NCBI RefSeq assembly: GCF_947500605.1
Contig: NZ_CANMSJ010000015.1
Span: 1 to 45,276, forward strand
Source: an uncultured Lacinutrix sp.
Lineage (GTDB): Bacteria; Bacteroidota; Bacteroidia; Flavobacteriales; Flavobacteriaceae
Direction: 5' to 3'
Length of the DNA: 45,276 bases
Below the pieces are notes generated by a model. It saw only the letters and a list, made by a program, of their open reading frames with translations. It did not search any database and was not told where the DNA came from. Shown here piece after piece: positions 32,933 through 40,586 of the stretch. Position numbers and translations under genes: made by a program. The first letter of the stretch is position 1. Each line of letters begins with the position of its first letter.

Positions 32933-34765
32933 ATGGCTGACAAAGCAAAAGAAGTAGAAGCTCAAGAAGTAGCAACTGCAAAAAAAGAAGCTCCAGTAGT
33001 ATCTGAAGCACAAGCAAATCCTGAAAAATTCTTAAAAGAATTCAACTGGCACAACTACCAAGAAGGTATTGATGAAGTTGAAGATTCTCAATTAAAAGAA
33101 TTTGAAAAATTAGTATCAGAAAATTTCGTTGACACTTTAGATGACGAGGTTGTAACTGGAGAAGTAGTTTTCATGTCTGACCGTGATGTTATTATTGACA
33201 TTAACGCAAAGTCTGAAGGTGTTATTTCTTTAAACGAATTTCGTTACAATCCAGATTTAAAAGTTGGAGACAAAGTAGAAGTATTAATCGATGTTCGTGA
33301 AGACGCAACAGGACAATTAGTATTATCTCACAGAAAAGCACGTGTTATTAAAGCATGGGATCGTGTAAACAATGCACACGATACAGGTGAAATCGTTAAT
33401 GGTTTCGTTAAGTGTAGAACTAAAGGTGGTATGATTGTAGATGTTTTCGGAATCGAAGCATTCTTACCAGGTTCTCAAATTGACGTTAAGCCAATTAGAG
33501 ATTACGACCAGTACGTAAATAAAACTATGGAATTTAAAGTTGTGAAAATCAACCACGAATTCAAAAACGTAGTAGTTTCTCATAAAGCGCTTATTGAAGC
33601 TGATATTGAAGAACAGAAAAAAGAAATTATCGGTCAATTAGAAAAAGGTCAAGTATTAGAAGGTATCGTTAAGAACATTACTTCTTATGGTGTATTTATT
33701 GATCTTGGTGGAGTTGATGGATTAGTACATATTACAGATTTATCTTGGTCAAGAATTAACCATCCAAATGAGATTGTTGAGTTAGATCAGAAATTAAATG
33801 TTGTAATCCTTGATTTCGATGAGAACAAATCAAGAATCCAATTAGGTCTTAAGCAATTATCTAAACATCCTTGGGATGCTTTAGGAGAAAGCGTAGCAGT
33901 TGGAGACAAAGTAAAAGGTAAAGTTGTTGTAATCGCAGATTACGGTGCATTTATCGAAGTTGCAGAAGGTGTTGAAGGTTTAGTTCACGTTTCTGAAATG
34001 TCTTGGTCTACACACTTACGTTCGGCTAACGATTTCGTAAAAGTTGGTGATATGATCGATGCTCAAATCTTAACTTTAGATAGAGAAGATCGTAAAATGT
34101 CTCTTGGTATCAAGCAATTATCGCAAGATCCATGGACAGATATTACATCTAAATACCCAGTAGGTTCAAACCACAAAGGTATTGTACGTAACTTTACAAA
34201 CTTTGGTGTTTTTGTTGAATTAGAAGAAGGTATCGACGGATTAATTTATATCTCAGATTTATCTTGGACTAAGAAAATTAAGCATCCATCTGAGTTTACA
34301 AACGTAGGTGATACTTTAGAAGTAGTAGTATTAGAGTTAGATGTTGAAGGGCGTAAATTATCTTTAGGTCACAAACAAACAACTGAAAATCCTTGGGATA
34401 AATACGAAACTGAGTTCGCTTTAGGTTCTACGCATACTGCAGAAATTTCTGAAGTTGTAGATAAAGGTGCAACTATCGATTTCAACGAAGATATCGTAGC
34501 TTTCGTTCCTTCTCGTCACCTTGAAAAAGAAGATGGTAAGAAACTTAAGAAAGGAGATTCTGCTGAATTCAAAATTATAGAGTTTAACAAAGAGTTTAAG
34601 AGAGTAGTTGCTTCGCATACTGCAATCTTTAGAGAAGAAGAGATGGCTAACGTTAAAGCTGCACAAGCTAAACAAGCTTCTCAATCTGCTGAGTCTAAAC
34701 CAACTTTAGGTGATGCAAATGATGCTTTACAAGCTCTTAAAGATAAAATGGACGGAAAAGCTTAA
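32933..34765 (+). CDS. rpsA: 30S ribosomal protein S1
   Basis: A 610-residue RNA-binding ribosomal protein that brings mRNA to the 30S subunit. It has an acidic N-terminal tail of about 60 residues and then six S1-type OB domains; the best ones show the repeated GxVxxxxxYGxFIxLxxGxxGLxHxSxLSW pattern (from about 240, 325 and 410). Long HLRxAxxFVxVGD-type turns are typical. The C-terminal tail is rich in A, Q and K. It is preceded by a structured leader and ends at a GAAA-loop terminator. Confidence 0.95.
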   Translation: MADKAKEVEAQEVATAKKEAPVVSEAQANPEKFLKEFNWHNYQEGIDEVEDSQLKEFEKLVSENFVDTLDDEVVTGEVVFMSDRDVIIDINAKSEGVISLNEFRYNPDLKVGDKVEVLIDVREDATGQLVLSHRKARVIKAWDRVNNAHDTGEIVNGFVKCRTKGGMIVDVFGIEAFLPGSQIDVKPIRDYDQYVNKTMEFKVVKINHEFKNVVVSHKALIEADIEEQKKEIIGQLEKGQVLEGIVKNITSYGVFIDLGGVDGLVHITDLSWSRINHPNEIVELDQKLNVVILDFDENKSRIQLGLKQLSKHPWDALGESVAVGDKVKGKVVVIADYGAFIEVAEGVEGLVHVSEMSWSTHLRSANDFVKVGDMIDAQILTLDREDRKMSLGIKQLSQDPWTDITSKYPVGSNHKGIVRNFTNFGVFVELEEGIDGLIYISDLSWTKKIKHPSEFTNVGDTLEVVVLELDVEGRKLSLGHKQTTENPWDKYETEFALGSTHTAEISEVVDKGATIDFNEDIVAFVPSRHLEKEDGKKLKKGDSAEFKIIEFNKEFKRVVASHTAIFREEEMANVKAAQAKQASQSAESKPTLGDANDALQALKDKMDGKA

Positions 34766-34812
34766 TTAGTTTTTTAATTCTGTACTAAATACAGAATCCA
34801 TTTAATATTACT

Positions 34813-34846
34813 AAAAAGCCTCTTGGAAACAAGAGGCTTTTTTTTT
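34813..34846 (+). terminator. Terminator of rpsA
   Basis: AAAAAGCCTCTTG, GAAA tetraloop, CAAGAGGCTTTTT and further T. Confidence 0.92.
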
Positions 34847-34883
34847 ACCATTAATTACTCTTTATTCTTCTAAAATTTTGCGC

Positions 34884-34891
34884 TATATTTG
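34884..34891 (+). promoter_or_regulatory. -7 box of the pyr operon
   Basis: TATATTTG, 27 bases before the pyrR ATG at 34919. Confidence 0.55.
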
Positions 34892-34918
34892 TAAACCTAC
34901 ACACGTTTGGAAAACAAT

Positions 34919-35458
34919 ATGAGTCAGAAAGTGTTACTTAATGCAACAGCCATAAACATCATTCTTCATAGATTGGCTTGCCAATTAATTGAAAACCACA
35001 AAGATTTTTCTAATACCGTTTTAATAGGTATACAGCCAAGAGGAAAGTATTTAGCTAATCGTTTAGCCGAAATGCTAAAAACGGAATACAAGATTAAAAA
35101 CTTACAATTAGGTCTTTTAGATATTACTTTTTATCGAGACGATTTTAGGCGTGGAGATAAAATACACGAAGCTAATACTACAGAAATAGATTTTATAGTC
35201 GAAGATAAAAACGTTGTTTTTATAGACGATGTTTTATATACAGGACGTAGTATTCGTTCTGCATTAACAGCTATACAATCTTTTGGAAGACCAAACGAAA
35301 TAGAACTACTTACTTTAATAGATAGACGTTTTAGTAGACATTTACCAATACAGCCTAATTATAGAGGCAGACAAGTAGATGCCATAAACGAAGAGAAGGT
35401 AAAAGTAAGCTGGAAAGAGAACGATGGAGAAGATGCTGTTTATTTAGTAAGAAGCTAA
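34919..35458 (+). CDS. pyrR: PyrR bifunctional regulator / uracil phosphoribosyltransferase
   Basis: A 179-residue protein of the phosphoribosyltransferase fold. The PRPP loop is VVFIDDVLYTGRSIRSAL (about 100-117), followed by the PyrR-type RHLPIQPNYRGR. In Bacillus, PyrR binds pyr mRNA in response to UMP and causes early termination; it also makes UMP from uracil. The ATG at 34919 is preferred to the TTG at 34907. It leads pyrB, a small gene and rnz. No Bacillus-like anti-terminator was found in the leader, but a palindrome pair lies between pyrR and pyrB. Confidence 0.92.
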   Translation: MSQKVLLNATAINIILHRLACQLIENHKDFSNTVLIGIQPRGKYLANRLAEMLKTEYKIKNLQLGLLDITFYRDDFRRGDKIHEANTTEIDFIVEDKNVVFIDDVLYTGRSIRSALTAIQSFGRPNEIELLTLIDRRFSRHLPIQPNYRGRQVDAINEEKVKVSWKENDGEDAVYLVRS

Positions 35459-35518
35459 ATTAGCTTTACGGTTTTACACCTAGAGTAGTTTAAGTACTTC
35501 TAATTATAAATTATGATT

Positions 35519-35546
35519 TGTCATTCCTGCGTAGGCAGGAATCCAC
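35519..35546. repeat. Palindromic repeat, copy in the pyrR-pyrB gap (reverse orientation)
   Basis: TGTCATTCCTGCG-TA-GGCAGGAATCCACA, the reverse complement of the copy at 32020 with a different loop. It faces the degenerate copy at 35566 and makes a palindrome pair with it. Confidence 0.7.
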
Positions 35547-35565
35547 AATAAAAGAATAAAGAAAT

Positions 35566-35593
35566 AGATTCCTGTTTTTTTGCAGGATTGACA
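35566..35593. repeat. Degenerate palindromic repeat before pyrB
   Basis: AGATTCCTG-TTTTTT-TGCAGGATTGACA, same orientation as 32020 but with a longer T loop and one base change (GGATTGACA instead of GGAATGACA). Ends 12 bases before the pyrB ATG. Confidence 0.65.
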
Positions 35594-35605
35594 AAAGAGA
35601 AAATT

Positions 35606-36535
35606 ATGAGCGAATTAAGTGTCAATCACTTATTAGGAATTAAATACCTTCAGGAAAAAGACATCCAACTTATTTTTGAAACTGCAGATCATTTTAAAAA
35701 AGTGATTAATAGGCCTATTAAAAAGGTACCATCGCTTAGAGATATTACAATAGCCAATTTATTTTTTGAAAATTCAACAAGAACAAAACTGTCTTTTGAG
35801 TTAGCCGAAAAACGTCTTTCTGCCGATGTCATAAATTTTTCAGCAGGACAATCTTCAGTTAAAAAAGGAGAAACCTTAATAGATACAGTTAACAATATCT
35901 TATCTATGAAAGTAGATATGGTGGTTATGCGACACCCTAATCCTGGCGCAGGTGTGTTTTTATCTAAACATGTAAAAGCAAACATTATAAATGCAGGAGA
36001 TGGTGCACATGAGCATCCTACGCAAGCCTTGTTAGATTCTTACTCAATAAGAGAGCGTTTAGGCGATGTTGCAGGAAAAAATGTAGTTATCGTTGGCGAT
36101 ATTTTACACAGTCGTGTTGCATTATCTAATATTTATGCTTTAAAATTACAAGGTGCTAATGTTATGGTTTGCGGACCAAAAACATTATTACCAAAATATA
36201 TAGACCAATTAGGCGTTAAAGTAGAAACGAACTTACGAAAAGCATTACAATGGTGTGATGTAGCCAATATGTTACGCGTTCAAAATGAGCGTATGGACAT
36301 TAGTTACTTCCCATCAACAAGAGAATACACACAACAATTTGGAGTTAATAAAGCACTATTAGATTCTTTAGATAAAGAAATTACTATTATGCATCCGGGA
36401 CCAATTAATAGAGGTGTTGAGATTACAAGTGATGTTGCAGATTCTAAGCAAGCTATTATTTTAGATCAAGTAGAAAATGGAGTAGCAGTTAGGATGGCAG
36501 TAATATATTTGTTAGCTTCAAAAATAAAACAATAA
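35606..36535 (+). CDS. pyrB: Aspartate carbamoyltransferase catalytic chain
   Basis: A 309-residue enzyme of pyrimidine synthesis that joins carbamoyl phosphate and aspartate. The carbamoyl-phosphate site is FFENSTRTKLSFE, followed by VVMRHPNPGAG, EHPTQALLD and IMHPGPINRGVEI. No pyrI gene is next to it, so it may be the unregulated form. The ATG at 35606 is used; the longer frame from TTG 35588 would start inside a palindromic repeat. Three bases separate its stop from the next gene. Confidence 0.95.
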   Translation: MSELSVNHLLGIKYLQEKDIQLIFETADHFKKVINRPIKKVPSLRDITIANLFFENSTRTKLSFELAEKRLSADVINFSAGQSSVKKGETLIDTVNNILSMKVDMVVMRHPNPGAGVFLSKHVKANIINAGDGAHEHPTQALLDSYSIRERLGDVAGKNVVIVGDILHSRVALSNIYALKLQGANVMVCGPKTLLPKYIDQLGVKVETNLRKALQWCDVANMLRVQNERMDISYFPSTREYTQQFGVNKALLDSLDKEITIMHPGPINRGVEITSDVADSKQAIILDQVENGVAVRMAVIYLLASKIKQ

Positions 36536-36538
36536 ATT

Positions 36539-36871
36539 ATGATAATAGATCAAGAAGAAAATACTTCAATAATTACTCAAGAAAAGGCTACTATTATAGA
36601 ATTAGTTAAAAAAATAGAAGCACTATATCCAAAGTTTGAAAAACATAACATCATTATAAAATTATCTTCTTTGGGAAAAATAACTTTAGAGAATGTTAAT
36701 GAGTTTTTACGTCTTTCAAAAAAACACCGTGCAGCAAAACACTCGTTTGTAGTGGTTACAAATGCAATGGGTGCAGACGAAACTCCAGAAGAAATTATAG
36801 TAGTGCCAACAGTTAAAGAAGCTTTCGATATTATTGAAATGGAAGTTATGGAACGTGATTTAGGTATTTAA
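36539..36871 (+). CDS. Small STAS-like protein
   Basis: A 110-residue soluble protein with alternating strands and helices (IIIKLSSLGKITLENVNEFL, HSFVVVTNAM, EEIIVVPTVKEAFDIIEME), the order of an anti-sigma-antagonist (STAS) fold. No conserved phosphorylation serine is recognised. Homologues in flavobacteria stand before rnz and are sometimes labelled as ribonuclease Z by transfer; this protein has no beta-lactamase motif, so that name would be wrong. It is the third gene of the pyrR operon and 41 bases before rnz. Function unknown. Confidence 0.72.
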   Translation: MIIDQEENTSIITQEKATIIELVKKIEALYPKFEKHNIIIKLSSLGKITLENVNEFLRLSKKHRAAKHSFVVVTNAMGADETPEEIIVVPTVKEAFDIIEMEVMERDLGI

Positions 36872-36900
36872 TTTTCACTTAAAGTTAAAAATTTTTAAGC

Positions 36901-36907
36901 TAAATTG
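36901..36907 (+). promoter_or_regulatory. -7 box candidate of rnz
   Basis: TAAATTG ends five bases before the ATG at 36913; it may give rnz its own, leaderless, transcript besides the operon message. Confidence 0.4.
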
Positions 36908-36912
36908 TATTA

Positions 36913-37818
36913 ATGAAATTAAACATCTTAGGTTGTTACAGCGCAACGCCACGAACGTTTACTAATCCTACATCTCAAGTATTAGAAATAAACAATCATG
37001 TTTTTTTAATAGATTGTGGAGAAGGTACTCAAGTGCAATTGCGTAAACATAAAATTAAGTTTAATCGTATTAAACACATTTTTATATCTCATTTACACGG
37101 CGATCATTTTTTTGGTTTAGTAGGTTTAATATCTACCATGCGATTATTAACGCGTGAGACAGATTTACACATTCATGCACCAAAAGGTTTAAAAGAAGTA
37201 GTTACACTACAGATGAAATTAGCAAACTCATGGACAAATTATAATCTTTATTTTCATGAATTAACCAGTAAATCGTCAGAGTTAATTTTTGAAGATGATA
37301 AAGTAGAAGTATACACAATACCTTTAGACCATCGAGTATATACTAATGGTTTCTTATTCAAAGAAAAAGAAGGAGACCGTAAGCTGGATATGAATGCAGT
37401 TTTAAATGCAAATATAGATGTCGCTTATTATAGAAAGCTAAAACAAGGCTTCGATGTAGAGAATAATGATGGGCAACTTATAAAAAACGAAACTGTTACA
37501 TTTCCTCCTGAAAAACCTAAGAGCTATGCCTTTTGTAGCGATACAGCATATAAAGAAGATATAGTGCCTATTATAAAAGATGTTGATGTGTTATATCATG
37601 AATCTACTTTCTTAGAGCAGCATGCACATTTAGCACCTAAAACAAAACACAGTACTGCTAAAGAGGCTGCTAGTATTGCTAAACAAGCTAATGCGGGCAC
37701 TTTGTTGTTAGGACACTATTCTACTCGATACGATGATTTAAACCTGTTTAAAACTGAAGCTCAAGAGTATTTTGAAAATGTAGAGCTTGCAGACGATGGT
37801 AAGGTTTTCGAATTTTAG
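36913..37818 (+). CDS. rnz: Ribonuclease Z
   Basis: A 301-residue metallo-beta-lactamase-fold nuclease that trims the 3' end of tRNA precursors. The zinc motif is HLHGDHFFGL (H60, H62, D64, H65), with further ligands H145-like in PLDHRVYTNG and H268-like in LLGHYSTRY, and the conserved CGEGTQVQL and HESTFLEQH. Length is typical for bacterial short-form RNase Z. It is the last rightward gene of the pyr group. Confidence 0.93.
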   Translation: MKLNILGCYSATPRTFTNPTSQVLEINNHVFLIDCGEGTQVQLRKHKIKFNRIKHIFISHLHGDHFFGLVGLISTMRLLTRETDLHIHAPKGLKEVVTLQMKLANSWTNYNLYFHELTSKSSELIFEDDKVEVYTIPLDHRVYTNGFLFKEKEGDRKLDMNAVLNANIDVAYYRKLKQGFDVENNDGQLIKNETVTFPPEKPKSYAFCSDTAYKEDIVPIIKDVDVLYHESTFLEQHAHLAPKTKHSTAKEAASIAKQANAGTLLLGHYSTRYDDLNLFKTEAQEYFENVELADDGKVFEF

Positions 37819-37847
37819 TATAAATCACCTTTTTTACATTTATAAGG

Positions 37848-38264
37848 CTAATTTTTAAATTCTTTTAGATTGGTAATCCAATTTATAGATTCTTCTATAT
37901 TATCAGTTCTTTTTATACTTTTCTTAGAAAACTGTTTTTCAATAGTTGCGTTAACATAATTAATTTGTGAATAGCATACAGATACACTTGCAACAACAAA
38001 ATCGTATTTTTGGTGAAACTTTTTCCATAAGTTTGGCTCATAGGAATAAGAGTTTACTTTATTAGAGATATATCCAATTTTACAATTTACACCATAATGT
38101 AAAAAGACTAATTCTATTACTTTTTCTATTTTATTCCAATCTAAGTGTACACCATAGTTTACTTCAGAAAGAATAAATTTTGGAAATAAATATATTTTAC
38201 AAAAAGGTAATTCTTTAACGGTATAAATAAGCTGTTTACTTATTTGAGAGTTTTCAAATTGCAT
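37848..38264 (-). CDS. Conserved-looking hypothetical protein
   Basis: A 138-residue soluble protein with mixed strands and helices (TVKELPFCKIYLFPKFILSEV, WNKIEKVIELVFLHYG, YDFVVASVSVCYSQ). No signal peptide, membrane helix or known motif. Flavobacterial proteins of similar size and a VHLDWNKIEKVIE-like middle are usually of unknown function. It stands alone and is convergent with rnz; no clear terminator lies in the 29 bases between them. Confidence 0.6.
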   Translation of the reverse strand: MQFENSQISKQLIYTVKELPFCKIYLFPKFILSEVNYGVHLDWNKIEKVIELVFLHYGVNCKIGYISNKVNSYSYEPNLWKKFHQKYDFVVASVSVCYSQINYVNATIEKQFSKKSIKRTDNIEESINWITNLKEFKN

Positions 38265-38518
38265 TTTAGGGTGGTTAGTTTATCCTAAATATATTAATTT
38301 AAAATTTCATTCTACTTGGTTTTTAATAGCTAATCCATTTGCTTTTTTTATGTTTTTTCTATCAGTTTAATAATGAGTTTATTAAATCTAATATGTTTAT
38401 GTTAAAAAAACGCCTTGGTTGTTTTTAAATACTTTTATCCATATTTATAGATAAACACCACGTCCTTATTTAATATCTAAATTTATTAAAACTTTTTCAA
38501 GATGATTTTTAATTCTTG

Positions 38519-38526
38519 TAAATTGC
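38519..38526 (+). promoter_or_regulatory. -7 box of pdxH
   Basis: TAAATTGC is followed by AGT and then the ATG at 38530, leaving no room for a leader. Confidence 0.45.
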
Positions 38527-38529
38527 AGT

Positions 38530-39177
38530 ATGGAAAAAGATTTAGGAAATTATAGAAGATCTTACGAGAAAAACGAACTATTACTCGAAGACACACCAGA
38601 GAACCCAATAGAGCTTTTTAGGACTTGGTTTAATGAAGTTGATACTCATTTTCCAGAAGACGAAACCAATGCCATGACGATTTCTACAATTGGCTTAAAT
38701 GGCTTCCCTAAAAATAGAGTAGTGCTTCTTAAAAAATTTACATACGAAGGTTTTATTTTTTATACTAATTACGAAAGTGAAAAAGGTATGGCAATACAAA
38801 ACAATCCTAAAGTATGCTTGTCTTTTTTTTGGGCTGGAGCCGAAAGACAGATAATAATAAAAGGTGAAGCTGAAAAAATAGCAGCAAATTTAAGTGATGG
38901 TTATTTTGAATCTCGTCCTAGAGGAAGTCAATTAGGAGCGATGGTTTCTAAACAGAGTAGTATTATAGAAAATAGAAATGTTCTAGAAACACAACTAAAA
39001 AAATTAGAGCAAGAATATGAAGGTAAAGAGATACCAAGACCAGAATTTTGGGGAGGATTTATTGTAAAACCTGTTGAAATAGAATTTTGGCAAGGAAGAG
39101 CAAATAGGTTACATGATCGTATTCATTATAGAATGGATGAGGACTATTCTTGGGTTAAAAACAGGTTGTCGCCATAA
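38530..39177 (+). CDS. pdxH: Pyridoxamine 5'-phosphate oxidase
   Basis: A 215-residue FMN enzyme that oxidises pyridoxamine or pyridoxine phosphate to pyridoxal phosphate, the last step of vitamin B6 formation. Family motifs are RVVLLKKFTYEGFIFYTNY, the FMN-binding SRPRGSQLGAMVSKQS and the C-terminal FWQGRANRLHDRI with the substrate-contacting R and H. Length is usual. The C-terminal RLSP is the normal dimer end. It is a single-gene unit. Confidence 0.95.
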   Translation: MEKDLGNYRRSYEKNELLLEDTPENPIELFRTWFNEVDTHFPEDETNAMTISTIGLNGFPKNRVVLLKKFTYEGFIFYTNYESEKGMAIQNNPKVCLSFFWAGAERQIIIKGEAEKIAANLSDGYFESRPRGSQLGAMVSKQSSIIENRNVLETQLKKLEQEYEGKEIPRPEFWGGFIVKPVEIEFWQGRANRLHDRIHYRMDEDYSWVKNRLSP

Positions 39178-39358
39178 TCAACGATTAACGACCGTTTATT
39201 GCGTCAAAATACATTTCATAGCGTTCGAAAACTGTGTTTCAACGATTAAAAACATTTAATCACGATGAAATACATGTATTTTGTCGATTTTAACATTTCT
39301 TTAACACTTCGTGAGGTTTTGGTTAGGTATATTTAATTCCCAAACAAAATGTACCCTT

Positions 39359-39844
39359 ATGAAAACCTTACTTAACCTACTATTTTTAGCCTTATTTTTA
39401 ACTTTCGCAACATCATGTTCTTCAGAAAGTTCAGACGATTTGCAACTTGAAAATATCACTATTCCACAGACAAAAGAAATAGAGATCGAGATAATGGAGC
39501 TTATTAATGCTTATAGAATTGAGAATGGTCTAAACGCATTATCTAATCATGATTTAGTAAAATCGCAAGCTTTTAGTCATTCAGACTATATGGCAGAAGA
39601 GGATAATATGTCACATGCAAACTTTTATAATAGAAAATCATTTTTAGTAAATAATGCAGGAGCTAGTGTAGTTACAGAAAATGTAGCATATGGGTTTACA
39701 TCGGCACAATCTGTTGTTAATGCTTGGATAAATAGTGAAGGTCATAGATTAAATATGGAAGGTGATTATACAAATTTTGATGTATCTGCAGAACAGAATG
39801 CAGAAGGTAAGTGGTATTACACAAATATATTTATGAAAAAATAA
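39359..39844 (+). CDS. CAP-domain (SCP-like) lipoprotein
   Basis: A 161-residue lipoprotein. The ATG at 39359 starts a signal peptide with lipobox C (FATSCSSESSDD); an in-frame start at 39311 adds 16 residues before it and is rejected. The CAP domain (about 38-160) shows INAYRIENGLNALSNHDLV, the cavity histidine in MSHANF, TENVAYGF, and WINSEGHRLNME with its second histidine. Proteins with this domain are often secreted; enzymatic function is not established. Ends at a GAGA-loop terminator. Confidence 0.9.
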   Translation: MKTLLNLLFLALFLTFATSCSSESSDDLQLENITIPQTKEIEIEIMELINAYRIENGLNALSNHDLVKSQAFSHSDYMAEEDNMSHANFYNRKSFLVNNAGASVVTENVAYGFTSAQSVVNAWINSEGHRLNMEGDYTNFDVSAEQNAEGKWYYTNIFMKK

Positions 39845-39861
39845 ATAACTTAATTATATAT

Positions 39862-39891
39862 AAAAAGCGTTTCGAGAGAAACGCTTTTTTT
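39862..39891 (+). terminator. Terminator of the CAP lipoprotein gene
   Basis: AAAAAGCGTTTC, GAGA, GAAACGCTTTTT and T. Confidence 0.88.
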
Positions 39892-40062
39892 GTTTTCAAT
39901 TTGGAGTAATTGAAAATTTTGTGAAATTAAATTTATTACTGTTTTCTATTTCTCAAATCAGTTATCGATTAGTTTATAACGCTATATACACGAAAGTTAG
40001 GCGAGTGGTAATTAAGTATTATTATTTGTATTTAACACAAGCTTATTATTTTTATGTCATTT
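39892..40062. other. Intergenic stretch with no gene
   Basis: Only A/T-rich sequence is seen. A short string TATAACG...AAGTTAGGC (about 39977-40002) faintly recalls integron-cassette ends but is too short to accept. Confidence 0.35.
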
Positions 40063-40521
40063 TTAAGTAGTGTTATTAGGGAATTCATCAATTGTGTTAT
40101 ATTTTTCAATTTCATCACTATTGTCAATCGAAATGTAAAGACCATTAGCTATGATTAAATGTGATTGAAATTCGGGCACAATATTTTTCAAAACTTTGAA
40201 AACATAAGTTTTATTATTTACAATAAAAGAACATTCATTATCATGGTGAGATAACATTTTTCTTTCTCGATAATTTCAATTCCGAAATTGATTAATCCAA
40301 TGTCTCCAGCTTGATTTAGAAAATTAATTAGCTTATCTACTTTTTATAAACTCCGGAAATGCCTTTAAGGTTGCAAAGCCGTAATTTCTGCATACGATTG
40401 AAGTTAATCTAATGTTGTCTGACTTATCTATTGCTTTTAGTCCAAAGACCGTAGAGATGCCATTAAAATACAATTCAAAACCTTTTTCCGGTTCTTTATA
40501 TAAATATAATAATGGCTTCAT
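40063..40521 (-). pseudogene. Broken hypothetical gene with two compensating frameshifts
   Basis: Three pieces of one protein are seen on the minus strand: MKPLLYLYKEPEKGFELYFN... (40521-40346), then VDKLINFLNQAGDIGLINF... in another frame (about 40340-40262), then MLSHHDNECSFIVNNKTYVF... (40257-40063) back in the first frame. The breaks lie in runs of five A (40341-40345 and 40257-40261): one base too many in the first, one too few in the second. Repaired, they give a continuous protein of about 152 residues. No domain is recognised. Pseudogene, phase-variable gene or assembly error cannot be told apart from this sequence alone. Confidence 0.55.
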
Positions 40522-40586
40522 ATCTTTTGCTCAAGTTTTATTTTTCAATCGATATAAAATGACATTAATGAAGAGAGTAGTAACCA

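Noticed and set aside
36539-36871. Naming the 110-residue gene before rnz as a ribonuclease Z
   Set aside because: It has no metallo-beta-lactamase motif; the real rnz is the next gene.
39977-40002. TATAACG...AAGTTAGGC as an integron attC site
   Set aside because: Only about 25 bases separate the two ends, there is no internal L box, and no integron integrase is nearby; a chance match or a relic.
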